Below the pieces are notes generated by a model. That model ran no database searches. It saw nothing but the letters and a program-made list of their open reading frames with translations, and had not been told where the DNA came from. Made by a program: the position numbers and the translations under genes. A stretch of 64,000 nucleotides of DNA, taken from the NCBI GenBank assembly GCA_002437245.1, contig DJOQ01000010.1:19759-83758 (forward strand). Reading direction: 5' to 3'. This DNA comes from Ruminococcaceae bacterium UBA6434. Lineage in GTDB: Bacteria; Bacillota; Clostridia; Oscillospirales; Acutalibacteraceae. Each line of letters opens with the position of its first letter. Positions within the stretch are counted from its first letter, which is position 1. Of the stretch, positions 25,739 to 33,782 are shown one piece after another.

Positions 25739-26405
25739 CTTCGTAATTCCTTTCGTTTTGCTCTTCATATTCGGCTTTTTTATATTTTTTCAGCTCTTTT
25801 TCAAGCTGTGTTATACGGTGCGACATTCTGCAAAGTTCTTGTGATACAGGGTCGGGAATATGAACCTGATCGAGACAATCGACACGCACACCCTTATGCT
25901 TTACGACTCTTGCCGGAACGCCCACGGCGGTGCAGTCCGGAGGGATTTCCTCAAGCACCACGGCGCCTGCCGCTATATTTGTATTGTCGCCCACCTTAAA
26001 GGGGCCGAGCACCTTTGCGCCGGCGCCTATGAGCACGTTATTTCCTATGGTGGGATGCCTTTTGCCGGTATCCTTGCCGGTACCGCCGAGCGTTACTCCC
26101 TGATACAGCGTTACGTCGTCGCCTATTTCCGTGGTTTCTCCTATTACCACTCCAGTGCCGTGGTCAATAAAAAAGCGTCTGCCGATTTTTGCCGCCGGGT
26201 GTATTTCTATCCCCGTCTTTTTGGCGGCTCGCTGAGAAATATATCTGCCGAGGAATTTCATATTATGATTCCAGCACCAGTAGGCTCTCCTGTGCATTCT
26301 GATGGCTTTAAGCCCCGGGTACAAAAGCAGTATCTGTATGGTCGAGGTCGCCGCCGGGTCGCGGTCCTTAACCGACTGTATGTCTTCTTTCAAGCGGTCA
26401 AACAT
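25725..26405 (-). CDS. cysE: Serine O-acetyltransferase
   Basis: A 226-aa enzyme that makes O-acetylserine for cysteine synthesis. The left-handed beta-helix hexapeptide repeats run over residues about 65-165 (IEIHPAAKIGRRFFIDHG, VVIGETTEIGDDVTLYQG). The HGTGVVIGE and GKRHPTIGNNV segments are the family's active-site region. The ATG at 26405 is preferred: GGGAGGTG lies 6-7 nt upstream, and that same sequence overlaps the TTG at 26423. The last 30 residues are charged and specific to this group. It is the first gene of the T-box controlled cysE-cysS unit. Confidence 0.95.
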   Translation of the reverse strand: MFDRLKEDIQSVKDRDPAATSTIQILLLYPGLKAIRMHRRAYWCWNHNMKFLGRYISQRAAKKTGIEIHPAAKIGRRFFIDHGTGVVIGETTEIGDDVTLYQGVTLGGTGKDTGKRHPTIGNNVLIGAGAKVLGPFKVGDNTNIAAGAVVLEEIPPDCTAVGVPARVVKHKGVRVDCLDQVHIPDPVSQELCRMSHRITQLEKELKKYKKAEYEEQNERNYEDEDI

Positions 26406-26424
26406 TTTAAACACCTCCCGCAAA

Positions 26425-26660
26425 AAAATTTAAAGCCCCCGCAGGAAAAATATCCTGCGAAGGCGCAAATACGCGGTTCCACTTCGTTTTATAACTCATT
26501 ATCCTTAACGCGGAAAACGTGCGAAGATACTGTCTTTCCCTTCGCCTGCTCACGGACGCACTTCGCAACACGCATCTTTAAGGGCATTTCAGCACGAGTG
26601 CCCTCTCTCTTAAAAGTGCGTAACATTGCTACTCTTTTCGATCAAAGCATTTTTACATCT
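26425..26660 (-). promoter_or_regulatory. Cysteine T-box riboswitch upstream of cysE-cysS
   Basis: The leader on the - strand has all late T-box parts. The T-box sequence AACGAAGTGGAACCGCG (26471-26487) carries a TGGA bulge that pairs with UCCA; tRNA-Cys has U as discriminator base, which fits. It is followed by a 12-bp terminator stem (GCCTTCGCAGGA / TCCTGCGGGGGC, 26435-26464) and TTTAAATTTTTTT. Stem I starts near GAAAAGAGTAGCAATG (about 26638). TGC triplets in GAAGTGCGTCC (about 26555-26562) are candidates for the Cys specifier. Uncharged tRNA-Cys would permit antitermination. An extended -10, TGATACAAT, lies near 26669-26677. Confidence 0.88.
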
Positions 26661-26697
26661 CAATATATTGTATCACATTTTTTGTGTTTTGCACCAA

Positions 26698-27300
26698 TTA
26701 TTTTGAATAATCGATAACATTTTTACTGTCCTTTAAGTAAATAGCGCCGGAAACAACGGTGAGAGCGGCGGTTATCCAAAGCAGTAAATTTGAAATATGC
26801 GGCAAAGTAAACCATGTGTTCGCCGCGGAGAAAACCTCTTTTGAAAACGAGGTTTTCAAAATGTAATCCGTCTCGCAAAGGAGCATTATAATAATGGTAA
26901 ACGTCATCTGGCTTACGGTTTTTGCCTTGCCCCACATATTCGCCGGAATTACGACTCCGTCGGCGGCGGCTATCATTCTTACGGACGCAACGGCAAATTC
27001 CCTCGCAAGAACTATCATAACTATCCAGATATTGCAAAGCCCCATAGACATAAACGCAAGCAGCGCGGAGGTAGTGAGTATTTTATCGGCTATCGGGTCA
27101 ACCAGTTTTCCGAAATTCGTCACCTGACCGTTTTTTCTCGCAAGGTGACCGTCAACGGCGTCCGTTATCGCTCCGGCGGCGTAAATTGCCGTTGCGATAA
27201 GGAAGCGGTGCGGCAGCGACTCCCAAAGTATTGCGGCAAGGAAAAACGGCGTTAATATTATTCTGGCAATGGTCAGTTTATTGGGCAAATTCATCTTCAT
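26698..27300 (-). CDS. pgsA: CDP-diacylglycerol-glycerol-3-phosphate 3-phosphatidyltransferase
   Basis: A 200-aa membrane enzyme of the CDP-alcohol phosphatidyltransferase family, which makes phosphatidylglycerol phosphate. The catalytic motif D-G-x2-A-R-x8-G-x3-D-x3-D is present as DAVDGHLARKNGQVTNFGKLVDPIAD (written here in part: DAVDGHLARKNG, GKLVDPIAD) at residues about 45-70. NLPNKLTIARIILTPFF is the typical start. It overlaps rimO by 4 bp (ATGA), so it is in the recA-recX-rimO-pgsA transcript, an order seen in other Clostridia. About five hydrophobic segments are visible. Identification is sure. Confidence 0.93.
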   Translation of the reverse strand: MKMNLPNKLTIARIILTPFFLAAILWESLPHRFLIATAIYAAGAITDAVDGHLARKNGQVTNFGKLVDPIADKILTTSALLAFMSMGLCNIWIVMIVLAREFAVASVRMIAAADGVVIPANMWGKAKTVSQMTFTIIIMLLCETDYILKTSFSKEVFSAANTWFTLPHISNLLLWITAALTVVSGAIYLKDSKNVIDYSK

Positions 27301-28634
27301 ATAACTTCTCCGATCAGATCGTATTCATTTACGTCGAATATTTCCACATCCACGAAGTCGCCCTCATTAAGCTCATATCCGCAGGTAAAGCTTACCGTGC
27401 CGTCAATTTCCGGAGCGTCACGCCACGTTCTGCCGTAATAACTGTCCGTATAGCCGTCATAGCCCTCAACAACACAACGCATGGTCTTGCCTATATTGTC
27501 GTGATTCAGCTTTTCAAATATTTTGTACTGCTGCTCCATTATGATTTCGCCGCGTTTTTTTCTGACTTCCTCATCCACCTGATCGGGGAATTCGGCAGCG
27601 GGCGTGCCCTCCTCCCGAGAGTAGGCAAAGCAGCCGAGCCTGTCGAATTTTATTTCATTTACAAATTCGGAAAGCTCCGAGAATTGCTCTTCGGTCTCGC
27701 CGGGGAAGCCGGTTATAAGCGTTGTACGAAGCACAACACCGGGTATCTTTTTTCTGATTTTGGCTATAAGAGCAGTCAGCTCCTCGCGCGAGCCGCGGCG
27801 GTTCATACGTCTTAAAATATCCGAATTGCAGTGCTGAATAGGAATGTCCATATAATTTACGACCTTGTCGTTGTTTGCAAAGGCGTCGATTATTTCGTCG
27901 CTGAGCCTTTCGGGATAGAGATATAAAACTCTTATCCACTCTAAGCCCTCGATTTTTGAAAGCGAAGTCAAAAGTGCCGGCAGAGCGCATTTTCCGAAGA
28001 GGTCCTCACCGTAACGGGTGGTGTCCTGCGCCACAACTATAAGCTCTTTAACGCCGCCTGCAACAAGAGCTTCGGCTTCTTCCAAAATGCTCTCGGGCGT
28101 GCGGCTTCTGTATTTTCCGCGTATCGACGGTATCGCGCAATAGGTGCAGTTATTGGAGCAGCCCTCGCCTATCTTGATATAAGCATAGTAAGACGGCGTT
28201 GTGAGCATACGCTTGCCGTCAAGCGGCAAACAGGTTTTTTCACCGAAGGTTTTAAGCTCCTCTTCGCCGCCGCAGACCTTTTCGCAGACTTCGCATATAT
28301 CGGAATTTGAGCCTATACCGACAACGGCGTCGACCTCGGGAATTTCCGACAGCACTTCGTCCTTGTATCTTTCCGCAAGGCAGCCCGTAACCACTATTTT
28401 GCGTATTACGCCCTCTTTTTTCAGTTCGACCATATCAAGTATATTTTCAATGGCTTCTTTTTTTGCGTCCTCGATAAACCCGCAGGTATTAACTATAACC
28501 ACATCAGCTCCGTCAACGTCATTCGTTATCTCGAATCCGTTATCCGCAAGCTTAGACAGCATAATTTCGCCGTCCACCTGATTTTTGGGACAGCCGAGAG
28601 ATATCATACCGACTTTTTTACTCATAAAATTCAC
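27297..28634 (-). CDS. rimO: Ribosomal protein S12 methylthiotransferase RimO
   Basis: A 445-aa radical SAM methylthiotransferase that modifies Asp of ribosomal protein S12. GMISLGCPKNQVDGEIML at the N-terminus is the RimO form of the UPF0004 domain. GEGCSNNCTYCAIPSIRGKY holds the CxxxCxxC cluster site. The C-terminal TRAM domain covers about the last 65 residues. S12 specificity (versus MiaB) is indicated by SLGCPKNQVD. The GTG at 28634 is 6 nt after GAAAGG; the ATG at 28625 is also possible. It is third in the recA operon. Confidence 0.94.
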   Translation of the reverse strand: MNFMSKKVGMISLGCPKNQVDGEIMLSKLADNGFEITNDVDGADVVIVNTCGFIEDAKKEAIENILDMVELKKEGVIRKIVVTGCLAERYKDEVLSEIPEVDAVVGIGSNSDICEVCEKVCGGEEELKTFGEKTCLPLDGKRMLTTPSYYAYIKIGEGCSNNCTYCAIPSIRGKYRSRTPESILEEAEALVAGGVKELIVVAQDTTRYGEDLFGKCALPALLTSLSKIEGLEWIRVLYLYPERLSDEIIDAFANNDKVVNYMDIPIQHCNSDILRRMNRRGSREELTALIAKIRKKIPGVVLRTTLITGFPGETEEQFSELSEFVNEIKFDRLGCFAYSREEGTPAAEFPDQVDEEVRKKRGEIIMEQQYKIFEKLNHDNIGKTMRCVVEGYDGYTDSYYGRTWRDAPEIDGTVSFTCGYELNEGDFVDVEIFDVNEYDLIGEVI

Positions 28635-28655
28635 ACATAGCCTTTCACGCTGTAA

Positions 28656-29264
28656 TCACTCCGATTCGTTTTCGACGCTCTCAAACGCCGCTCGTATGTC
28701 GGAATACGAATAACCGAGGCGCAAAAGGGCGTTTTTGGTTCTCAATATACCCTTTTCGTCGCCGAGATTACCCCTATACTTGGTTTGCAACAATAATATA
28801 ATACGATTTAAATCGTCTTTGTCAAGTCTTTCTGCGGCTTCTTCGGCTAAAGTTCGGTCTATGCCTCTTCGCATAAGTTCCTGCTTTATGCGGCCTATGC
28901 CGTATTTACGGTGCATATAAAGCTCCTGTGCCAGCATATCCGCAAAGTCCTCGTCATTTATAAGCCCGAGATTTTCGAGCTTGTCGGCAGCGTTCTCGGC
29001 GCACTCCCTCGGGTACTTCTGCATAAGCTTTCTCACGAGTTCCGCCTTGCCGTGCGCCCGACGTGACAGAAGCTCGGCACCATTTAAAAAAGCGCGACGG
29101 GAGTTCACGGACAATGTTAAGTCCGCGAGCTCCTCGTCGTTAATTTCATTCACTTTATGCCATTTTTCGGAAAACCAAAACGTATCATCGACGGTAAGGG
29201 TGTATTCGTCGTCCACGAATATATGTATTTTTCCCTGCCTGCCGTCTTTAAAGCTCAGTTTCAT
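28656..29264 (-). CDS. recX: RecA regulator RecX
   Basis: A 202-aa protein of the RecX family, which restrains RecA filaments. The core has the conserved helical repeats: [35 protein letters not shown] and [15 protein letters not shown] preceding N-terminal segment of about 50 residues ([17 protein letters not shown]) is common in Firmicutes. It overlaps the end of recA by 4 bp, so the two are co-transcribed and translationally coupled, and it would be SOS-controlled with recA. Confidence 0.92.
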   Translation of the reverse strand: MKLSFKDGRQGKIHIFVDDEYTLTVDDTFWFSEKWHKVNEINDEELADLTLSVNSRRAFLNGAELLSRRAHGKAELVRKLMQKYPRECAENAADKLENLGLINDEDFADMLAQELYMHRKYGIGRIKQELMRRGIDRTLAEEAAERLDKDDLNRIILLLQTKYRGNLGDEKGILRTKNALLRLGYSYSDIRAAFESVENESE

Positions 29265-30385
29265 TCGTCGTCATCCACCGCCACGTCGATTTTGGCTCTT
29301 GCCGCGGTCTTGGTGGTCTTTACGGGGCGGTAAGCTATGGGCGCATCATCGTCGGCGGCACCTTTGGCGTCGGATTTTTTCTCATCGCCGGCACCGTGCT
29401 CCTCAGCCATCTTTTCGCGAATCTGCTTCTCGATTTCGTCGGAGAGCGCCTTGTCGTTTTTAAAGAGATTTTTAACATTGTCTCTGCCCTGGCCGAGTCT
29501 TGTCTCGCCGTAAGAGAACCACGCGCCGCTCTTTTTGATAATACCGTAGTTAACGCCGAGGTCAACTATCTCGCCGACTTTTGAAATACCCTCGCCGTAC
29601 ATAATGTCAAATTCGGCGGTTTTGAAGGGCGGAGCCACCTTGTTTTTAACTATTTTTGCCCTTGTTCTCGAACCGATAAATTCTCCGCCTGCGCCCTTGA
29701 GCTGCTCTATACGTCTTACGTCAACACGTATGGAGGCGTAGAATTTAAGCGCTCTGCCGCCCGTGGTGACCTCGGGATTGCCGTAGACCACGCCGACCTT
29801 TTCACGGAGCTGATTTATAAATATTATTATGGTATTTGATTTTGAAATAACGCCTGCAAGCTTACGCAGAGCCTGCGACATAAGTCTCGCCTGAAGACCC
29901 ACATGGCTGTCGCCCATATCGCCGTCTATTTCCGCGCGCGGAACAAGAGCCGCTACGGAGTCAACTATTATTACGTCAAGCGCACCCGAACGTGCCAGCG
30001 CCTCGACTATTTCGAGCGCCTGCTCGCCGTTGTCGGGCTGCGATACCAAAAGGGAATCGACATCTACGCCGAGATTTTTTGCATATACCGGGTCAAGAGC
30101 GTGCTCCGCGTCAACAAACGCCGCCTCGCCGCCGAGCTTTTGCGCCTCTGCCACAACGTGCAGCGCAAGTGTGGTCTTACCCGACGACTCGGGACCGTAA
30201 ACCTCTATTATCCTGCCGCGCGGGAAACCGCCTATTCCGGTAGCACAATCAAGAGTTATGGAGCCTGTCGAAATAGCCTCGACATTGAGCGCGTTATTAT
30301 CTCCGAGACGCATAATGGTTCCGGAGCCGTATTTTTTCTCAAGCTGAAGTATGGCTGTATCAAGCGCTTTACTTTTATCGGACAT
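29261..30385 (-). CDS. recA: Recombinase RecA
   Basis: A 374-aa RecA. Walker A is GPESSGKTT near residue 68, Walker B is [14 protein letters not shown], and loop L2 has the [17 protein letters not shown] stretch. [16 protein letters not shown] is the usual N-terminal sequence. The last 45 residues are acidic and lysine/alanine rich, a common variable tail. ATG at 30385 is 9 nt after GAGAGGT; longer starts lack this. It heads recA-recX-rimO-pgsA. A LexA-like box sits in its promoter, so SOS control is expected. Certain identification. Confidence 0.98.
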   Translation of the reverse strand: MSDKSKALDTAILQLEKKYGSGTIMRLGDNNALNVEAISTGSITLDCATGIGGFPRGRIIEVYGPESSGKTTLALHVVAEAQKLGGEAAFVDAEHALDPVYAKNLGVDVDSLLVSQPDNGEQALEIVEALARSGALDVIIVDSVAALVPRAEIDGDMGDSHVGLQARLMSQALRKLAGVISKSNTIIIFINQLREKVGVVYGNPEVTTGGRALKFYASIRVDVRRIEQLKGAGGEFIGSRTRAKIVKNKVAPPFKTAEFDIMYGEGISKVGEIVDLGVNYGIIKKSGAWFSYGETRLGQGRDNVKNLFKNDKALSDEIEKQIREKMAEEHGAGDEKKSDAKGAADDDAPIAYRPVKTTKTAARAKIDVAVDDDE

Positions 30386-30404
30386 CTTAAAATTACCTCT
30401 CAAT

Positions 30405-30456
30405 CGTACAAATGTTCGTTTGACGTCATTATATAATATCGACGTCAAAAAAGCAA
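30405..30456 (-). promoter_or_regulatory. recA promoter with LexA-like box and a symmetrical TGACGTC pair
   Basis: On the - strand, TTGCTT (30456-30451) and TATAAT (30433-30428) are 17 nt apart. CGAACATTTGTACG (30418-30405) lies 9 nt after the -10 and is one base from the SOS box GAAC-N4-GTTC. Arms TTTGACGTC (30419-30427) and GACGTCAAA (30441-30449) form a perfect 9-bp inverted repeat around the -10. Confidence 0.8.
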
Positions 30457-30493
30457 GAGATTTTTATAAAAATAGTTAATTTTGAAAAAACGC

Positions 30494-30522
30494 TTGCATT
30501 TTACGTTGCATTCTGTTAGAAT
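30494..30522 (+). promoter_or_regulatory. Promoter of rpmB
   Basis: TTGCAT (30494-30499) and TAGAAT (30517-30522) are separated by 17 nt, 37 bp before the start codon. It is divergent from the recA promoter. Confidence 0.7.
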
Positions 30523-30558
30523 ACTGTTTGCTAATCATTAAAGGAGGTGCTCTTCGTT

Positions 30559-30747
30559 ATGGCAAAATGTGAATTCTGCGGTAAAGACGTAGCTTTCGGA
30601 ATTAAAGTTTCTCACTCACACAGACGTTCCAACAGAACCTGGAAGCCAAACGTAAAAAAAGTTAAGGCTATCGTAAACGGCTCTCCTAAAAGAGTTTATG
30701 CTTGCACTCGTTGCCTTCGTTCAGGCAAGGTCACAAGAGCTGTCTGA
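30559..30747 (+). CDS. rpmB: 50S ribosomal protein L28, zinc-binding form
   Basis: A 62-aa ribosomal protein of the large subunit. Cys pairs in CEFC (residues 4-7) and CTRC (about 51-54) show the zinc-binding (C+) form of L28. KVSHSHRRSNRTWKPNVKKV is the core RNA-binding sequence. ATG at 30559 is 9 nt after AAAGGAGGTG, a very strong ribosome binding site. It has its own promoter and terminator, as expected for rpmB. Certain. Confidence 0.97.
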   Translation: MAKCEFCGKDVAFGIKVSHSHRRSNRTWKPNVKKVKAIVNGSPKRVYACTRCLRSGKVTRAV

Positions 30748-30784
30748 GGCATAAAGCAAACTTTATACGGACGAAAAATTACGA

Positions 30785-30815
30785 CGCTTTCCGGGTTACC
30801 GGGGAGCGCTTTTTC
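30785..30815 (+). terminator. Intrinsic terminator after rpmB
   Basis: Stem CGCTTTCCGG (30785-30794) and CCGGGGAGCG (30799-30808), GTTA loop, then CTTTTTCGTTT. Confidence 0.85.
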
Positions 30816-30850
30816 GTTTCCGGAAACATTTTAAATCCGAGGTGCAACCT

Positions 30851-31561
30851 ATGAAAAAACTTTTAAGCCTTGTCAGAGCCGCCGTTGACCGCTACAACAT
30901 GATAGACGAGGGCGATAAAATTGCCGTGGGCGTTTCGGGCGGCAAGGATTCGCTTGCCCTTTTGTATGCTCTCGCGCGGCTTCGCTTTTTTTACCCGAAG
31001 CACTTTGACATTATCGCAATAACGCTTGACTACCGTTTCGGGAACGAGGATGGCGACTTCACCGAAATACAAAAGCTCTGCGACAGTCTCGATGTTAAAT
31101 ACGTTGTAAAAAAGACCGACCTTTGGGACGTCATATTCAATATCCGCCGCGAAAAAAATCCGTGCAGTCTCTGCGCCAAAATGCGCCGCGGTATTCTTCA
31201 CGACACCGCCAAGGAATACGGCTGTAACAAAATCGCCCTCGGGCACCACCTTGACGACGCCGCGGAAACATTTATGATGAATCTTTTAAACGGCGGCACG
31301 ATAAAATGCTTTTCGCCCGTCTCATATCTTTCGAGGAAAGAGCTGTATTTAATACGCCCTTTGATATTTGCCTACGAAAAAGACGTAAAGCGTGCGGCGG
31401 CGAGCCTTAACCTGCCGATAGTTAAAAGCAAGTGCCCGGCGGACGGGGTAACGGAGCGGCAAAACACAAAAGAGCTGCTCTTGTCTCTCGAAAAAAAATA
31501 TCCGGCTCTGCGCGAAAAAATAGTCGGCGCAATGCAGCGCAGCGGAGTCAGCGGTTGGTAA
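30851..31561 (+). CDS. ttcA: TtcA-family tRNA thiolation enzyme
   Basis: A 236-aa PP-loop protein. VGVSGGKDSLALL (about residues 27-39) is the ATP-binding loop. CSLC (about residue 103-106) and the later KSKCPADG hold the three Cys that bind the Fe-S cluster in TtcA-type enzymes, which make 2-thiocytidine in tRNA. IALGHHLDDAAETFMMNLL is the typical catalytic stretch. The ATG at 30851 follows CGAGGTG by 6-7 nt. Several related groups share this form, so the tRNA position modified is not certain. It follows rpmB by about 100 bp. Confidence 0.82.
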   Translation: MKKLLSLVRAAVDRYNMIDEGDKIAVGVSGGKDSLALLYALARLRFFYPKHFDIIAITLDYRFGNEDGDFTEIQKLCDSLDVKYVVKKTDLWDVIFNIRREKNPCSLCAKMRRGILHDTAKEYGCNKIALGHHLDDAAETFMMNLLNGGTIKCFSPVSYLSRKELYLIRPLIFAYEKDVKRAAASLNLPIVKSKCPADGVTERQNTKELLLSLEKKYPALREKIVGAMQRSGVSGW

Positions 31562-31569
31562 GCTGAAAG

Positions 31570-31656
31570 GTGTTGTACTTACATACTTGTATGCGAAAAA
31601 CGGTCAGCGGCCGGTAAAAACGCCAAAACGCGAAAAAGTGTTGTATTTACATACTT
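31570..31656 (+). repeat. Pair of 19-bp direct repeats upstream of a membrane-protein gene
   Basis: GTGTTGTACTTACATACTT (31570-31588) and GTGTTGTATTTACATACTT (31638-31656) differ at one base and are 68 bp apart. The second copy runs into ATAATGG near the start of the next transcript. They could be binding sites for a regulator of the downstream operon, or a duplication. No protein match can be given. Confidence 0.6.
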
Positions 31657-31708
31657 ATAATGGTATTATTTACTTATTAAATAATACCCGATTACGGAGG
31701 AATCTTTT

Positions 31709-32569
31709 ATGCAGGAAATTCTTAACCGCCCAGCAATAAAAGCCGAGGCAAAAAAGTTTATAGGTCAAAACGCCCGTTGGTGGAAAATGACGCTCGCAAC
31801 AATTCTTTTATATCTTCTCAGCGGCGGAATTTCGATTTATGTAAACATAGCAGGGTTAATAGGTAACGACGACCCATCGACAACGGTCGGTTATTCAAGC
31901 AGTATAATCACGCTGTTGCTCATACCGTTTACCATAGCTGCGTCAGGCTATTACCTCAACCATATACGCGGCTTTAATCCCGAGTGGAAAAGCCTCTACA
32001 AGGAGGGTATAGATAACTACGGCTCATATTTCGTAACGGGATTACTTGTAAACATTTTTACTTCTCTTTGGACCCTTTTGTTTATAGTTCCCGGCATAGT
32101 AAAAGCCATAGCTTACTCACAAGCCAAATATGTTATTCATGACAATCCGCGCCTTAAAGGCAAAGAGGCTATCGAAATAAGCAAGAGAATGACAAACGGC
32201 TTCAAGGGCAAGCTCTTTTCGATGTACCTCAGCTTTATAGGCTGGTATATCTTAGTCGGTCTTACGGGCGGAATACTCGCTGTATATGTTGCTCCTTATG
32301 TTGAGACGACATCCGCCATGTACTATGAAAACCTCAAGAAATATTCCATCGACAACGGCATCATAGCTCCAGAGGCATTCGGCATAGTTCCCTTTACAGC
32401 CGACAGCGCACAGGACGGAAACAATAATTCTCAGAGCTTTTCCGCAGCAAACAATTCATATTCTTCCTCCGAGGGAAGCGGCGACCCCTATAAGGCTGCC
32501 GGCATAAATCCCGAAGATACCTTTAAGCCCGGAGAGCCGGACTCAGACAATACGAAAGGTGAAAACTAA
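31709..32569 (+). CDS. DUF975-family membrane protein
   Basis: A 286-aa integral membrane protein of the DUF975 type. The N-terminal ILNRPAIKAEAKKFIGQN is the family signature start. Four or five membrane segments follow, with LLFIVPGIVKAIAYSQAKYV and NPRLKGKEAIEISKRMTNG between them, and a serine/asparagine-rich cytoplasmic tail of about 75 residues. Function is unknown. It shares its stop with the start of the ApgM gene (TAATG at 32567-32571), so the two are co-translated. Family assignment is fairly sure. Confidence 0.78.
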   Translation: MQEILNRPAIKAEAKKFIGQNARWWKMTLATILLYLLSGGISIYVNIAGLIGNDDPSTTVGYSSSIITLLLIPFTIAASGYYLNHIRGFNPEWKSLYKEGIDNYGSYFVTGLLVNIFTSLWTLLFIVPGIVKAIAYSQAKYVIHDNPRLKGKEAIEISKRMTNGFKGKLFSMYLSFIGWYILVGLTGGILAVYVAPYVETTSAMYYENLKKYSIDNGIIAPEAFGIVPFTADSAQDGNNNSQSFSAANNSYSSSEGSGDPYKAAGINPEDTFKPGEPDSDNTKGEN

Positions 32570-33780
32570 TGAAATACGTTGTAGTTCTCTATGACGGAAT
32601 GGCAGATTATCCCGTTCCTGCTCTCGGCGGCAAAACACCGATGATGGTTGCAAAAAAGCCGAACTTTGACTACCTCGCAAAGCACGGCGAAGTCGGTCTT
32701 GTAAGAACCGTTGCAGAGGGCCTGAAGCCCGGCAGCGACGTTGCCAATATGAGCGTACTCGGTTTTGACCCCAAGAAGTGCTACACGGGTCGTTCTCCTC
32801 TTGAGGCGGCAAGTATGGGCGTTGAGCTTCTCGACACGGACGTAACGCTGAGAACAAATCTCGTAACTCTTTCTGACGAGCCGAATTATGAGGACAAAAC
32901 AATGGTAGACTACTGCGCCGGTGACATTTCCAGCGAAGAAGCGCACGAAATAATTAAATCGGTACAGGAAAAATTCGGAAACGACAGATTCCGTTTTTAC
33001 CCCGGAGTCAGCTACCGCCACTGCCTTGTCTGGTCAAACGGTACAACCGATCTCGGAAATATGACCCCTCCGCATGATATTTCCGGCAGGGTTATAGGCA
33101 AATATCTCTCTTCTTCGGAAAACGCGAAAGAGCTCATAGCCATGATGAAAGAGAGCTACGACTTTTTAATGCAACACCCCGTCAACAAAAAGAGAATAAG
33201 CGAGGGCAAGCACCCCGCAAACTCCATATGGCTTTGGGGCGAGGGCAAAAAGCCCGCTCTGCCGTCATTTTATGAGACATTCGGCAAAAAGGGAGCTATA
33301 ATTTCCGCAGTTGACCTCCTTAAAGGAATCGCAAAATGCGCCGGTATGGCTGCCCCCGAGGTTGAGGGCGCCACGGGCTACATAGATACAAACTTTGAGG
33401 GCAAAGCAAAAGCTGCCGTCGAGGAACTGAAAAACGGCTGCGACCTCGTGTATATTCATTTTGAGGCTCCCGACGAGTGCGGTCACAGAAACGAACCCGA
33501 AAACAAAGTCAAATCGATTGAGATGATAGATTCGCGTGTGCTTCCCATAGTTCTTGACGCGCTCAAAGAGTACGACGATTACAAAATAATGATACTTCCC
33601 GATCATCCCACGCCTATTGTTACGGGCACACACGCCTCCGACCCCGTGCCGTTTATGATTTATCATAAAAACGACGAAAAGGACAGCGGCGTTGATTCCA
33701 TAAACGAAGAGAGCGCAAAAACGACCGGTGTGTTTATAGAACACGGCCCCGATATTATGAAGAGATTTTTGGAGGATTGA
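32569..33780 (+). CDS. apgM: ApgM-type 2,3-bisphosphoglycerate-independent phosphoglycerate mutase or homoserine-kinase analogue
   Basis: A 403-aa alkaline-phosphatase superfamily enzyme. Metal and active-site parts are visible: VVLYDGMADYP, GSDVANMSVLG (nucleophile Ser), EAPDECGHRNEPE, ILPDHPTPIVTGTHASDPVPF. The archaeal-type mutase converts 3- to 2-phosphoglycerate. In Clostridia it is often next to threonine/methionine genes and has been proposed as a functional analogue of homoserine kinase. Here it is followed directly by metY, which uses O-acetylhomoserine, so the latter role is a serious option. It starts in the stop of the DUF975 gene and ends just before metY. Confidence 0.85.
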   Translation: MKYVVVLYDGMADYPVPALGGKTPMMVAKKPNFDYLAKHGEVGLVRTVAEGLKPGSDVANMSVLGFDPKKCYTGRSPLEAASMGVELLDTDVTLRTNLVTLSDEPNYEDKTMVDYCAGDISSEEAHEIIKSVQEKFGNDRFRFYPGVSYRHCLVWSNGTTDLGNMTPPHDISGRVIGKYLSSSENAKELIAMMKESYDFLMQHPVNKKRISEGKHPANSIWLWGEGKKPALPSFYETFGKKGAIISAVDLLKGIAKCAGMAAPEVEGATGYIDTNFEGKAKAAVEELKNGCDLVYIHFEAPDECGHRNEPENKVKSIEMIDSRVLPIVLDALKEYDDYKIMILPDHPTPIVTGTHASDPVPFMIYHKNDEKDSGVDSINEESAKTTGVFIEHGPDIMKRFLED

Positions 33781-33782
33781 AA

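Noticed and set aside
29903..30436. 177-residue + frame opposite recA
   Set aside because: Antisense shadow of recA and of its promoter region.
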